Below are positions 30,716 to 39,018 of a stretch of DNA of 64,000 nucleotides, piece after piece (the stretch's first letter is position 1; each line of letters begins with the position of its first letter). Source of the DNA: Nematostella vectensis. Lineage: Eukaryota; Cnidaria; Anthozoa; Actiniaria; Edwardsiidae. The stretch covers positions 16,238,751 to 16,302,750 of the forward strand of contig NC_064042.1 of assembly GCF_932526225.1 (NCBI RefSeq), written 5' to 3'. The notes beneath the pieces were generated by a model. The model had not been told where the DNA came from. It saw only the letters and a list, made by a program, of their open reading frames with translations, and ran no database searches. The translations under genes and the position numbers were made by a program.

Positions 30716-31174
30716 ATGATGAGCGACGAATACTTTGAGAGTCTTCTTGAGGGGGGCGCCGCAGGCCTCGCGGCCGTCGAGTCGTTGGACTGCTCGACGC
30801 ATCCTGCCGGAACGGCAACCGGAGGTGAGCAAACTGAGGTAGCAGACGCGAGGGAGAAACTCGCGATTCTCGTAGCCTCGGGGAAGTCGAGAGAAATGGT
30901 AGGCAAGGCCCTGACTCACGACGACGTCAAACGCATGAGCGCCGAGGAGGTGAGGAAGTACGAGAAGCGATACGAGACCGCTCTAGCCAGCCGGACTACA
31001 GACGCCCTGGCAGACAGCTTTCTGAAGCTTACGACCAAGCTAGTAGGCATGGCGCTGCCGATAGACAGTGTGGTCGATCTTCACAATGACCTACTGTCCG
31101 ACTACATCATCAACAAGGAGCTCCGCACATTGTGCGGAAGCCTGTCTCTACGCTGCGGTCGTTTGATGGCTTGA
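30716..31174 (+). CDS. protein X: helical protein, copy 2
   Basis: 152 residues, free-standing (fused to the ATPase in copy 1). It starts MMSDEYFESLLEGGAAG, then a linker with a TGCCGGAACGGCA hairpin at 30805, then a conserved helical region (AREKLAILVASGKSREMVGK, EEVRKYEKRYETALASRTTD, TTKLVGMALPIDSV), ending LRCGRLMA. The first methionine could equally be the second. I recognise no domain; a virion or scaffold role is possible from its position. Confidence 0.62.
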   Translation: MMSDEYFESLLEGGAAGLAAVESLDCSTHPAGTATGGEQTEVADAREKLAILVASGKSREMVGKALTHDDVKRMSAEEVRKYEKRYETALASRTTDALADSFLKLTTKLVGMALPIDSVVDLHNDLLSDYIINKELRTLCGSLSLRCGRLMA

Positions 31175-31374
31175 GCCGTCGGGGCGTTACACGTAGCACG
31201 TCATGTGAACACCGTCGGAACGGCAAGCGCTGACGCGCGGTGTCAACACGAGGTAGCAGTCGCGGACTCACCAGTGGACCGCCCGCAAACGCACAGTGGC
31301 GAGTCTGCCATCCCAGAGTAGACGTTCATTTGAAAGCTTGCCACTTCTTCAGCAACCAAGTAGTTGCATCACAA

Positions 31375-32023
31375 ATGGAAGAACCTCAAGGAAGTACTAG
31401 TGCCCAGCGACCCTACGGGTCAGCGGAACCTGACAAACAAGCTGCTCATGAACCTGCACGTACGCCTTCGGCGTTGGCGGGGAGAATCACGAGCCCCGAA
31501 CCACCCGCGACCCGACCTAAACACCCTGGGCGAGTCGAAGCTGGAAGGCGCTTGGCAGAGTGGAACCGACTTAACAGAGCGAGGAAAGAGACACTTCGTG
31601 TCGTGCAACACGTTGGGTCGCCGGTCGGTAGCGAGCCGCAGGGACGCGAGGGCTTGCGCGCGCGCGCCGTAGGTATACACACACCAGTCCCGGAAAGCAA
31701 CTCTGCCTGGTCGGCTAGCTCGGTTATCGGGGTCGCTGGTCTTCTAGTGTCATTGATCGGCCTCTACACACGTAGGCGGGAGCTAGCCGCCGCGTTCACT
31801 CGTACGCCAGCTGTTAACCAGCGAGCTACCGATCCACTTGCTACCGACGGCGTGACTCCGCCCGCAAAGCCGCTGCTGGCGGCCGCGCAGCAGACCAAGG
31901 ATCTACCGCTTGCCGTTCCGGCGACAGCGCTTCGCGCTCCCGGACAGTGCAAATCTTGGTTGTTAGCCATGGAGACATTTAGACACGAGGGCCCCACCCA
32001 TATCCGCACGTCTGTGCATCGCA
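31375..32023 (+). CDS. protein F: disordered single-pass membrane protein, copy 2
   Basis: Starts MEEPQGSTSAQ. Like copy 1 it has P/A/E-rich linkers, a basic patch (RVEAGRRLAEWNRLNRARKE), a hydrophobic helix (AWSASSVIGVAGLLVSLIGL) and YTRRREL. The frame stays open beyond the hairpin at 31910 and overlaps the next gene in a different frame until 32289, so its true end is unclear. I place it before the 74-residue protein. Confidence 0.45.
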
Positions 32024-32248
32024 ATGTCGACGACGCAGCAGAGCAAGATTACAAAGACCATCACCGACGCCGCAGTCATAACCGGCCTCGTCGCCGGTAT
32101 CGGTTGGGTTGGGCGCAAGGTCTTGCGCGAGGACTTTACCAAAGACCCCTCCGCGAACCCCATGAACTACGCAAAAATGACTGCCGCCGTTGCAGGTGCT
32201 GTCGCTTTGAAGGGCTACCTCGAGGAGCAGAAGATCCTGCCCATGTAG
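32024..32248 (+). CDS. small 74-residue membrane protein, copy 2
   Basis: Same length as at 14239-14463 with a handful of substitutions (for example WVGRKVLRED, YLEEQKILPM). It is intact in both copies and in its own frame here, supporting a separate gene. Confidence 0.7.
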   Translation: MSTTQQSKITKTITDAAVITGLVAGIGWVGRKVLREDFTKDPSANPMNYAKMTAAVAGAVALKGYLEEQKILPM

Positions 32249-32323
32249 GCCATGTATTAGACTCGTGTTCACGTACACACAGCACGTGACGTGTGCGCAC
32301 GTCAAACGTAGACACACTACTCG

Positions 32324-32748
32324 ATGGCCTCTATCGCGATTTTGGTTTGCGGCGCCGTCCTAAACGCGACTGTATTCGTTGATGGCAACTACCTCGCAAA
32401 GTTCCTGTCGAACGATGAGAGCCCTGCCCTAGCTGAGAAGTAGAGGCACGACAAGGCCCTATAGAAATACCAACAAGACTATGGACGCTACCAACAGCGG
32501 CGAAACAAATCCTCGATTGGCAAGCTCAAAGTCGCGAGAGAGGGTCCCTCGCAAAGCAAAACTTCACCGACACTGACTACGCGCTCAAACTCTACAACCA
32601 GACCCGGCCAAAGCAATCCCTGGAGTCGATGCGGGCTCCTGAGCTGTCCGACTACTACATCCCCAGCAAAACGAAGAAAAACGCCGAGTTGGCGTACATT
32701 GGCGCCGGCGCTCTCGCCATCGGCTACACAGCTAGCCGCTTGCTGTGA
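32324..32748 (+). pseudogene. protein G, broken in copy 2
   Basis: MASIAILVCGAVLNA start and ASRLL end are present. Two stops (near 32441 and 32461) and a frameshift near 32503 break the frame. Relative to copy 1 a short insertion (about 32607-32618) adds residues in the conserved NFTDTDYALKLYNQ region. Confidence 0.65.
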
Positions 32749-32805
32749 TGTAGCTGCCGTTCCGGCGCTGCATCTAGGCGGCCTTTTTCCATGCTGCGCG
32801 CATGC

Positions 32806-32853
32806 GTATACGTATACGTACACGTATACGTACACGTATACGTATACGTATAA
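32806..32853. repeat. CGTATA/CGTACA microsatellite
   Basis: Alternating purine-pyrimidine hexamers between gene G and the integrase. Copy 1 has only short traces around 14980 and 15028. Such a tract can adopt Z-DNA or cruciform forms. Confidence 0.8.
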
Positions 32854-32982
32854 GATGATTGCAGATGATTGCAGACCGGCCTCAGAAAGACCACCTCGGC
32901 ACTGCCCGAGCAGACGGCAACCGCCTGTTGGAGACTGATACACCTATTGCAATGTATCGCGATACATTATTGCCGACACTTA

Positions 32983-33948
32983 ATGGCGGCGAAGCGCATG
33001 TCCGACGAAGAACTCGATGCGTTCCTTCGTCCTATATACTACGCCAGAGGCAGCTTCCAGGGAGTGACCGCTCTGCATGCCAAACTTCCCAAGGGCTCAG
33101 CCTCCATAGATCGAGTGCGCAGGTGGGTAAGCTCGCAGCCCGTCGGGGGCTACACACAGACACCCCCTCCTCCGACTACCTACGCCCACTTCTCGGAGCA
33201 GATACCAAACCGTATCCACCAGTCGGACCTGCTATTCTTGCCAACCGACCGCGGGTACAAGTATGCCCTGACTGTCGTTGACGTTGCTTCACGATATAAA
33301 GCCGCCCGCCCACTGAGGACTAAGAGCGCGGCCGTCGTCTCCCGCAAACTCGCTGACATGTATGCAGAGGGACCTCTCACATGGCCTAAAGTCCTCATGG
33401 TTGACGACGGCATGGAGTTCAAGGGTGCTACCACAAAGCTCCTAACAGACCACGGGGTGGAGGTCCGACGGGCGGAGCCAGGGCACCACGGAAGCCAAGC
33501 TTCTGGTGTTCCAGAAGCCAAGTCTTTCCATCGCTGGCTGGCACAGCGCCTATTTCGTGCGCAGTACTCGAAGGAGCTTGCATCCGGCGAGACAAACCGC
33601 GAGTGGGTTACTGCTTTGCCAATCGTCATCTCGGACATAAACGCGACGAAGACTCGCATGACTGGCTTTGCGCCTAAAGACGCCATAAAGCTGAGACGCG
33701 TGCCTCTCAAAGCCGAAAAGCCTCCCTAAGAGGTCACCTTAGAGGTCGGAACGGAGGTGTACATCGCCATAAACGAGGAAGACCTTCAGGACAAGGGCCG
33801 ACGGCGAGCGACGGACCCGTGGTGGACAAGCAAGGCATACCCAATACTAAAGAGGGTTATGGAGCCCGGACAGCCAGTGTTGTATTACACGACGTACTCT
33901 AAGCACGGCTTCACGCGTTCGCAGTTGCGTGGCGTCACGCCAGCGTGA
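32983..33948 (+). pseudogene. rve integrase, one premature stop in copy 2
   Basis: Starts MAAKRMSDEELDAF. The catalytic D (HQSDLLFLP), D (VDDGMEFKG) and E region are open. TAA at 33727-33729 ends the frame before the C-terminal domain, which continues in the same frame to 33948. A perfect 8-bp hairpin (GCTTCTGG, TGTT loop, CCAGAAGC) at 33499-33518 replaces the copy 1 sequence QAFAES with a longer segment between the second D and the region holding E. In copy 2 the E is placed in GVPEAKSFHRW, so the active-site spacing is altered. Confidence 0.8.
33499..33518. repeat. hairpin inserted in the integrase gene
   Basis: GCTTCTGG-TGTT-CCAGAAGC, absent from copy 1. The net insertion is 12 bp, so the frame is kept. 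Confidence 0.88.
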
Positions 33949-36900
33949 TCACCGCTTGTGCCTTCTATTGCAGCTAAGGCACGTGAGTCTGACATTCCAC
34001 TTGTAGTGACCCTGACTGTCGTCCAGCCGGTCGATACCAAAGCGTTGGGGATGGCTCTTGGTGTACCCCTGAAGCAGAAGCTGAGTGCCACAGACCGTGC
34101 ACTTCTTTTCCGCGTCAGCAATCATGCCGAGTACGTGGTCTACCGTCAGAACATGGTGCGATCCCGTGTACTTTGTGCGGCCCTTTTGCCTGTCGTCTAT
34201 AGCGTATCGCTTGATTCGCGCTATAATGAGCTCTTCACTGGGCGTAGCCTGCAGTCCTGTGGGAACCAAGGCACCTGGGGTGTCATCGGGGGGGATCACG
34301 CGGACCATCTGGTCGGCGCGCCGCACGCGGGAGATGCCGGTGTATACAGCATTCGTGATCCAGCCCTCTAAGCTGTGGTCTATGATAAACAAACGTCTTG
34401 GAGTCTGAATAGTCTTGCCCTGCACCCGGTGGACCGTCCCCCATCCCGCATATTTCCACTCGAGGGGAAGCCCGTTAAGGACCGCGTCGACCTTCTCGCC
34501 CCTTTTGCCTGGCACGGGCACCGGCCGCCATTGCATGCGATAACGATGCGCGACGCAAGGATCGGGGTCAAAGCGGATGGTTGCTGGCAGTCGGGGGTAG
34601 TTTTTCCTGTGGTGCTCTACCAATCGCTGCTGAACAAGGGCCCCCATCTTGTTGGTCGAGCACACCCCACATATCGCTTGGGTGGGCCTGCTCGATCGCC
34701 GCGTCGAACGCCACCCTATCCCACTCCTCTCGAAACACCTCAAGCTGTTGGGAATCTGGCTGACACCAAATCCGGCCCTTTATGTCGTGGAGCCTGGAGG
34801 AGGGCGCGGCAGAGCCGCAGTCGCATGTACTGTACGGCTTTCCGCAGTTTCACACAGGCAGCGGTAGTCGGACTCGAACCAGCGGATGTTCCCTTGTGCC
34901 CACTCCTTGAGCATATCGTGAGGCCCCTCTTTATCTCCCCAGGACGGGACCTGCCCATAGTTGCCACAACACACTACCTGACACGGCCGCGTGGCGAGAT
35001 ACCCTAGGATGGCACGTAGCACTTTAGTCTGTACCTTACAGCACTCGTCAATGATGATTACTTCTGCGAGACGGTCGAGTTTATGCCCCAGCTCGGAAGG
35101 TCTCCACTCCTCTATCGGCTTCTCCGCTGGTATGCAGAGGTAGTGGTGGTAGGTTTGAGCCTTCACCGCTAGGCGCGGGTTGTTGCGATGGTCGTGGGCG
35201 AGGTCGTTCTCGGGGGTGAGCACCACAACGTTGCGGCCACGGAACATGCTCACCGCCCACTCGGTCTTCCCCGATCCTCCTTGGCCGGCTAGATACATCT
35301 TTGCAGAGGTTGCGGCCACTAGATCGCACGGCAGACTCGGCGCAGTGCTTGGCTCCCTAGCCAAGCTCCCCGACTTCTTCGGACCCCAAGCCGCTTCGGG
35401 TCGCCACTCGTACCCAGGCTTCTTGTGGCGCCACTCCCCATACCTCGGATTTCGCTCCGCGAGCTTTACACCACTGGGCACCGCCTTTGCGTATATGGCA
35501 TCTGTGCACACTCGGAGGACGTCTTCGCGAGGGATCCGCCTCAACATGCGTCGCAACGCTACGTTTGTGTACGCCAGGACGAAGGCCCTGATATGGTACC
35601 ATTGTGAGCGCCGGACACCGTCTTTGTATTGGATCAGATGAGCCCCGTCGGCATGCTCGAAGTTAAGTAAGTGGTCGCTGCCCGCAAGGAGGTTTGTCAG
35701 ATACGCGGCTTCTTCACGGTCGCGGGCTACGATCGAGGACTCGTCGCCGTGGCGAGCGCACTTTCCTACGAAACGGACAGCGAGATCTCGACCCTCAGGG
35801 TACTGCGAGTCTTTGCCGCCGGGGCGGCACGTGATGGAGTGGGGGAACTTGATGGAGCCCTTTTTTCCGACGCTATACAACACCTCCCTCGTCGTGGCCG
35901 TGACGAGGTCACCCGAGTCTAACAGGTCCTTGAGCTCTGGCGTGGTGATCCAGCCCTCGTTTTGTTCCAAGTGCTGCCCCACCCTCCCGGAAGTGTATGG
36001 GTGGCAGGCCTCAGAGAACTCCCACTCTGTCAGCTGAATGGCCCCGGTTAGTTGAAGAACCTCGCTCAATGGCCGTCCCACAACATCCGCGATACGATAC
36101 ACGTTCGTAGGGAAGCCGTATTTCCGTACCAGATCAATGGCGTCCGAGGCGCCGCCGAAGACACTGTCCTCGCATCCTAGGTACGCCGCACGCATGTCGA
36201 TGTGCTCATGAGGCCGCGCCCCTAAGTTTTCCCTGCTATTCCACACCTTGGACTCAACCTGCGCCGCTCGCCAGACGTCCCTGTATTTAACAGGCGTTGG
36301 CCTGATGTTCTCTCTTTGGGTCCACTTCTTGAAGCGATACCCTATTGCACCGCCCATCGAGTGCGTAGCTTTGGTGTACTCTTGGTAGGCTGGGTGGTCA
36401 TCAGGGAGCCATTGAGGATCATGTCCAGTCTCGTCTGTAAACGCCCTGTCGATAGCCGCTCCGTCCTGTCCCGATCGGTACAGTTTGCCTTCGTGCGTGA
36501 CTATAACGCGCCCACCCAGCCAGATCCTCGTGCTTCTGGGGATCGCCCTGTTTATAAAGCGAATGAGCACCTCTCGCACTTTTGCCTCACGCGTTTTTGT
36601 GGCGGCACTGGTAGCGCGAGGCGCTGACATAACGAACGAAGCTCCCCCTCAGCCTCGAAGTCTAGGCCGTGGACGCTCGCGATCGCAGGTGGTTCAGTCG
36701 AAAGCTCCGCCCAGGCGTGGTTATTGTGGCAAGGGATAGTGATCCTCGTCTTAGTCTTGTACTTCCCCGAGTCCCACAGGACGTTACCCAGGGCGTTCAC
36801 GGCTACTAGCTTTACCTCGAGCTTCTTTTCCATCTCAAAGAGGTCTTCTTTGGTGCATCCCGTAGTGGCCAGCTTCTTGTCGGATCGCTCGAGGATCTTG

Positions 36901-37757
36901 CCTCGTGTCTTGGTTAGACCAAGGGAGCGCGAGTTGCCGCGATTCCTCAAGAAGTCGGCAACATAGCTCACAACACAGTTAGCGAAGGCGTCACTCCCCT
37001 CTCGCTCAAACATTGGCCCAGGCTCTCCATTTTGCTCAGGTAGAGGGCGAAGCTCGTATCTCACGTAGACGAGGTACTCTCGTCCTTTCTCCCAAATACC
37101 CGCATCGATGCCTTCCAGGGCACCGACTGCGATTTGGCCCCCTCTTTTGACTAACGACCCACCGATCTTGTGCTCCGAGCGCCCTTCCTCCTCTATGATT
37201 GGCGCCAATGGCTCTGCGGGGGCCTTACCAACGACCGTAAAGAGTCTGTAGCGCCGGTCGGGGTCCACCATCTCAAGCACCGGTGGCAACACCGCATTTG
37301 CCCGCAGAGACTCCCGCCCGTGCGAGACCCAGCACACCGAGCCATCGTCATTAATGTCAGGCCCCCGCATAACCGGCTTTAGAGCAATGACACCTGCTCC
37401 ACCAAGATCTCGTATCTCCTGGTAAACGCCGGCGCTTATGTCTCGGCCCCGAAGAGTGGCATCCACGCTTGGGAACCGAAGATGGGCGCCCCCGACGAAG
37501 AGAGAATAGTACTTCTCGGGGTCTAAGCTCCCTGGGCCCTTTTGCCGCCGTCCCGGCAGCAAAGGGTCGAACTCGCGCCGGACTTCCTCTGTCCACACTT
37601 TCGCCGGTACGAGCGGCTTAAGCAGCTTGTGTTTGACATCGTCGGGGATGTCCTCGTCCAGGATGTTCTGGACCAGCCCTGCCAGTACGGCGGGCGCCTC
37701 TTTGTCACGCATGCTATTGAGAACCTCCTCTATGTAAGCGTCCATGTTTGGGCACAC
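33949..37757 (-). pseudogene. DNA polymerase B-SF1 helicase-HNH fusion, copy 2
   Basis: Three frames cover the gene: 36552-37757 (N-terminus), 34780-36630 (polymerase palm and Walker A/B) and 33949-34743 (rest of the helicase and HNH). The frameshifts are small deletions near 36629, 34849 and 34670. The polymerase frame is open across the position of the copy 1 stop (TGG). The intact C-terminus shows the HNH-like domain: KKCTVCGTQLLL, FGIDRLDDSQGHYKWNVRLT and CLSCNRRHKR, i.e. two CxxC pairs framing a D-R-L-D-x6-H-x3-NV core. This is the pattern of HNH/endonuclease VII folds. The order polymerase-helicase-nuclease in one chain is the element's most unusual trait. Confidence 0.8.
37541..37563. 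repeat. hairpin near the polymerase N-terminus, copy 2
   Basis: TTTGCCGCC and GGCAGCAAA pair around GTCCC with one mismatch. Counterpart of 19659-19681, with a compensating pair change and a near-inverted loop. Confidence 0.75.
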
Positions 37758-37985
37758 CTTGTGCCACCCAGTTTCTAACTGCCCGTATCACAACCGGCGG
37801 GACGAGTGTCTGGGTACACCTTTTGCCACCCAGTATCTAATTGCCCGTATCACAGCCGGCGGGACGAGTGTTTGGGTGTGCCAGTGCCACCCAGTCTCTA
37901 ACCGCCCGTATCGCGGGCCGCGGTGTCAGACAGGACGAGCGTTTGGGTATGCCTTGTGCCACCCAGTCTCTAGCCGCCCGTACCG
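37740..37985. repeat. 62- to 70-bp tandem repeat upstream of the polymerase
   Basis: Four units with GCCACCCAGT(T/A/C)TCTAAC and GGACGAGTGT(C/T)TGGGTA cover the polymerase start, the gap and the end of the zinc-protein gene. Copy 1 has only two. The first unit includes the polymerase start codon region, so the array grew from the gene's 5' end. Confidence 0.8.
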
Positions 37986-38308
37986 CGGGCTGCGATGTCA
38001 GACAGGACGAGTGCGAACCATCCCCGAGCGCGCCTCTCGACGCCACGCATCCTCTGCCCTTCACGATTCGCTCCGCAGGGGCGGCACAACCGCGTCTCCG
38101 ACTGAGTCCCTATGCCGCAGATCCTGCACGGCACGGGGAGGGGGCTGCCCTTACGGAGCCGTTGGAGGTGCACCTTGCAGTAGGTGTCCATGCACCTCTG
38201 GCCGCACGTGTTTGCGTGGCCGACCTTTAGCCACCCGCAATAATCTTTTCCGCACTTCATCCTTCGAACGCTCGGTATACCACAGGACAGACGGAAGTCT
38301 AATTGCAA
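37970..38308 (-). CDS. small zinc-ribbon protein, copy 2
   Basis: 112 residues, intact. All cysteines and the histidine seen in copy 1 are kept (DYCGW, NTCGQRCMDTYCKVH, PCRICGIGTQSETRLCRPCG), with an arginine-rich tail. Being open in both copies, it is among the least decayed genes. Confidence 0.7.
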   Translation of the reverse strand: MQLDFRLSCGIPSVRRMKCGKDYCGWLKVGHANTCGQRCMDTYCKVHLQRLRKGSPLPVPCRICGIGTQSETRLCRPCGANREGQRMRGVERRARGWFALVLSDIAARGTGG

Positions 38309-38903
38309 GTCCTTGGGGGTTCGAACTGCATTATTGGAAAAATATAACCATGATACTTCATAACAATTTTATTCATTAAAGTGCGAGTCAGAAGGTTCTT
38401 AAAAACGTATGTCATGAAGTACCAAGCTTAATTATCCAAGATGGCGGCTCGACTCAAACACGAAAATTAGATCTGAAATGCTTGGCTGGAAACTTTCAGT
38501 AGCAACCGAGGGGAAAGAGGAGGATGCCTTTGTAGATGGCGTTTTTAAAGAGTTCGATCGCCTCTCTGAAACTGTATTTCGGAAACAGGAGGCTTCTGTC
38601 GCAAACAAGGACTGCCATGAAATCGTAGACCTGTGGCCGATGATCGAGCGTTCGATAAAAGAAATACATGATGGTACTTATCGCCGTATTCGTTCGAACC
38701 CCTCAATGGCATCGCCCTATCATTGCTGCCTTAGCAGAGGAATCCCGAGAGAAGTTCGGAGTCATGAAAACAAGCATAATTGAACGACCAAACTGGGGGA
38801 TTGGGAGCAATTCAAGCACCGCTGTACAGGGTACGATTGAAACTACAGAAATGCGCAAGGCGGTGCATCTCTTCGATCAAATGAATGTGGAGAAGAAGCG
38901 CGT
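38309..38903 (+). other. non-homologous cargo at the right end of copy 2
   Basis: About 595 bp with no counterpart in copy 1, AT-richer than the element, between the zinc gene and the right terminal repeat. It contains CCAAGATGGCGGC (a YY1-like start context) at 38437 and two open frames (38478-38783 and 38668-38940). The second reads HRPIIAALAEESREKFGVMK and ERPNWGIGSNSSTAVQGTIE and looks more like coding sequence than chance. I do not recognise the protein. It may be a captured fragment of a host gene. Confidence 0.45.
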
Positions 38904-39012
38904 GGGGGTCGGAGGGGGGGTTCGCGCCTCCCAAGCCTAAGACGGGGCTGGGAGGCCCGGAGGGGCGATCCGCGCCTCCCACTCGTTTCTATGAAACCCC
39001 CCAGTCCCCCCC
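38904..39012 (-). repeat. right terminal inverted repeat of copy 2
   Basis: Inverted counterpart of 24292-24402, ending CCCCCCAGTCCCCCCC. The match stops at the inner GGTCGG. Confidence 0.9.
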
Positions 39013-39018
39013 TCATAG
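39013..39018. repeat. target site duplication TCATAG, right
   Basis: Pairs with 24286-24291. Confidence 0.85.

Larger units (their letters stand above)
24292..39012 (+). mobile_element. Polinton-like/Maverick-like viral element, copy 2 (about 14.7 kb)
   Basis: Same gene content and order as copy 1 and same orientation. By eye the copies agree at well over 90% of alignable positions, with many small indels at linkers. It has shorter terminal repeats (about 110 bp) and a clear TCATAG target duplication. Homology to copy 1 runs from about 24633 to 38307; outside it are element-specific flanks. Open genes: minor capsid candidate B, protein X, the 74-residue protein and the zinc protein. Genes A, C, D, major capsid, ATPase, G, integrase and polymerase carry stops or frameshifts, mostly at different positions from copy 1, so the two copies decayed independently. 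Confidence 0.88.

Noticed and set aside
38315-38330. GGGGGTTCGAACTGC as a tRNA T-arm
   Set aside because: No acceptor, D or anticodon arm can be placed upstream at the right spacing.
37841-38379. Plus-strand frames across the polymerase upstream array
   Set aside because: They are shadows of the 62- to 70-bp repeat and of the zinc-ribbon gene on the minus strand.
6628-39012. Bacterial or phage contamination as the source of the GC-rich genes
   Set aside because: The elements have target duplications in AT-rich host DNA, one interrupts a Penelope element, and the gene set is eukaryotic Polinton-like.
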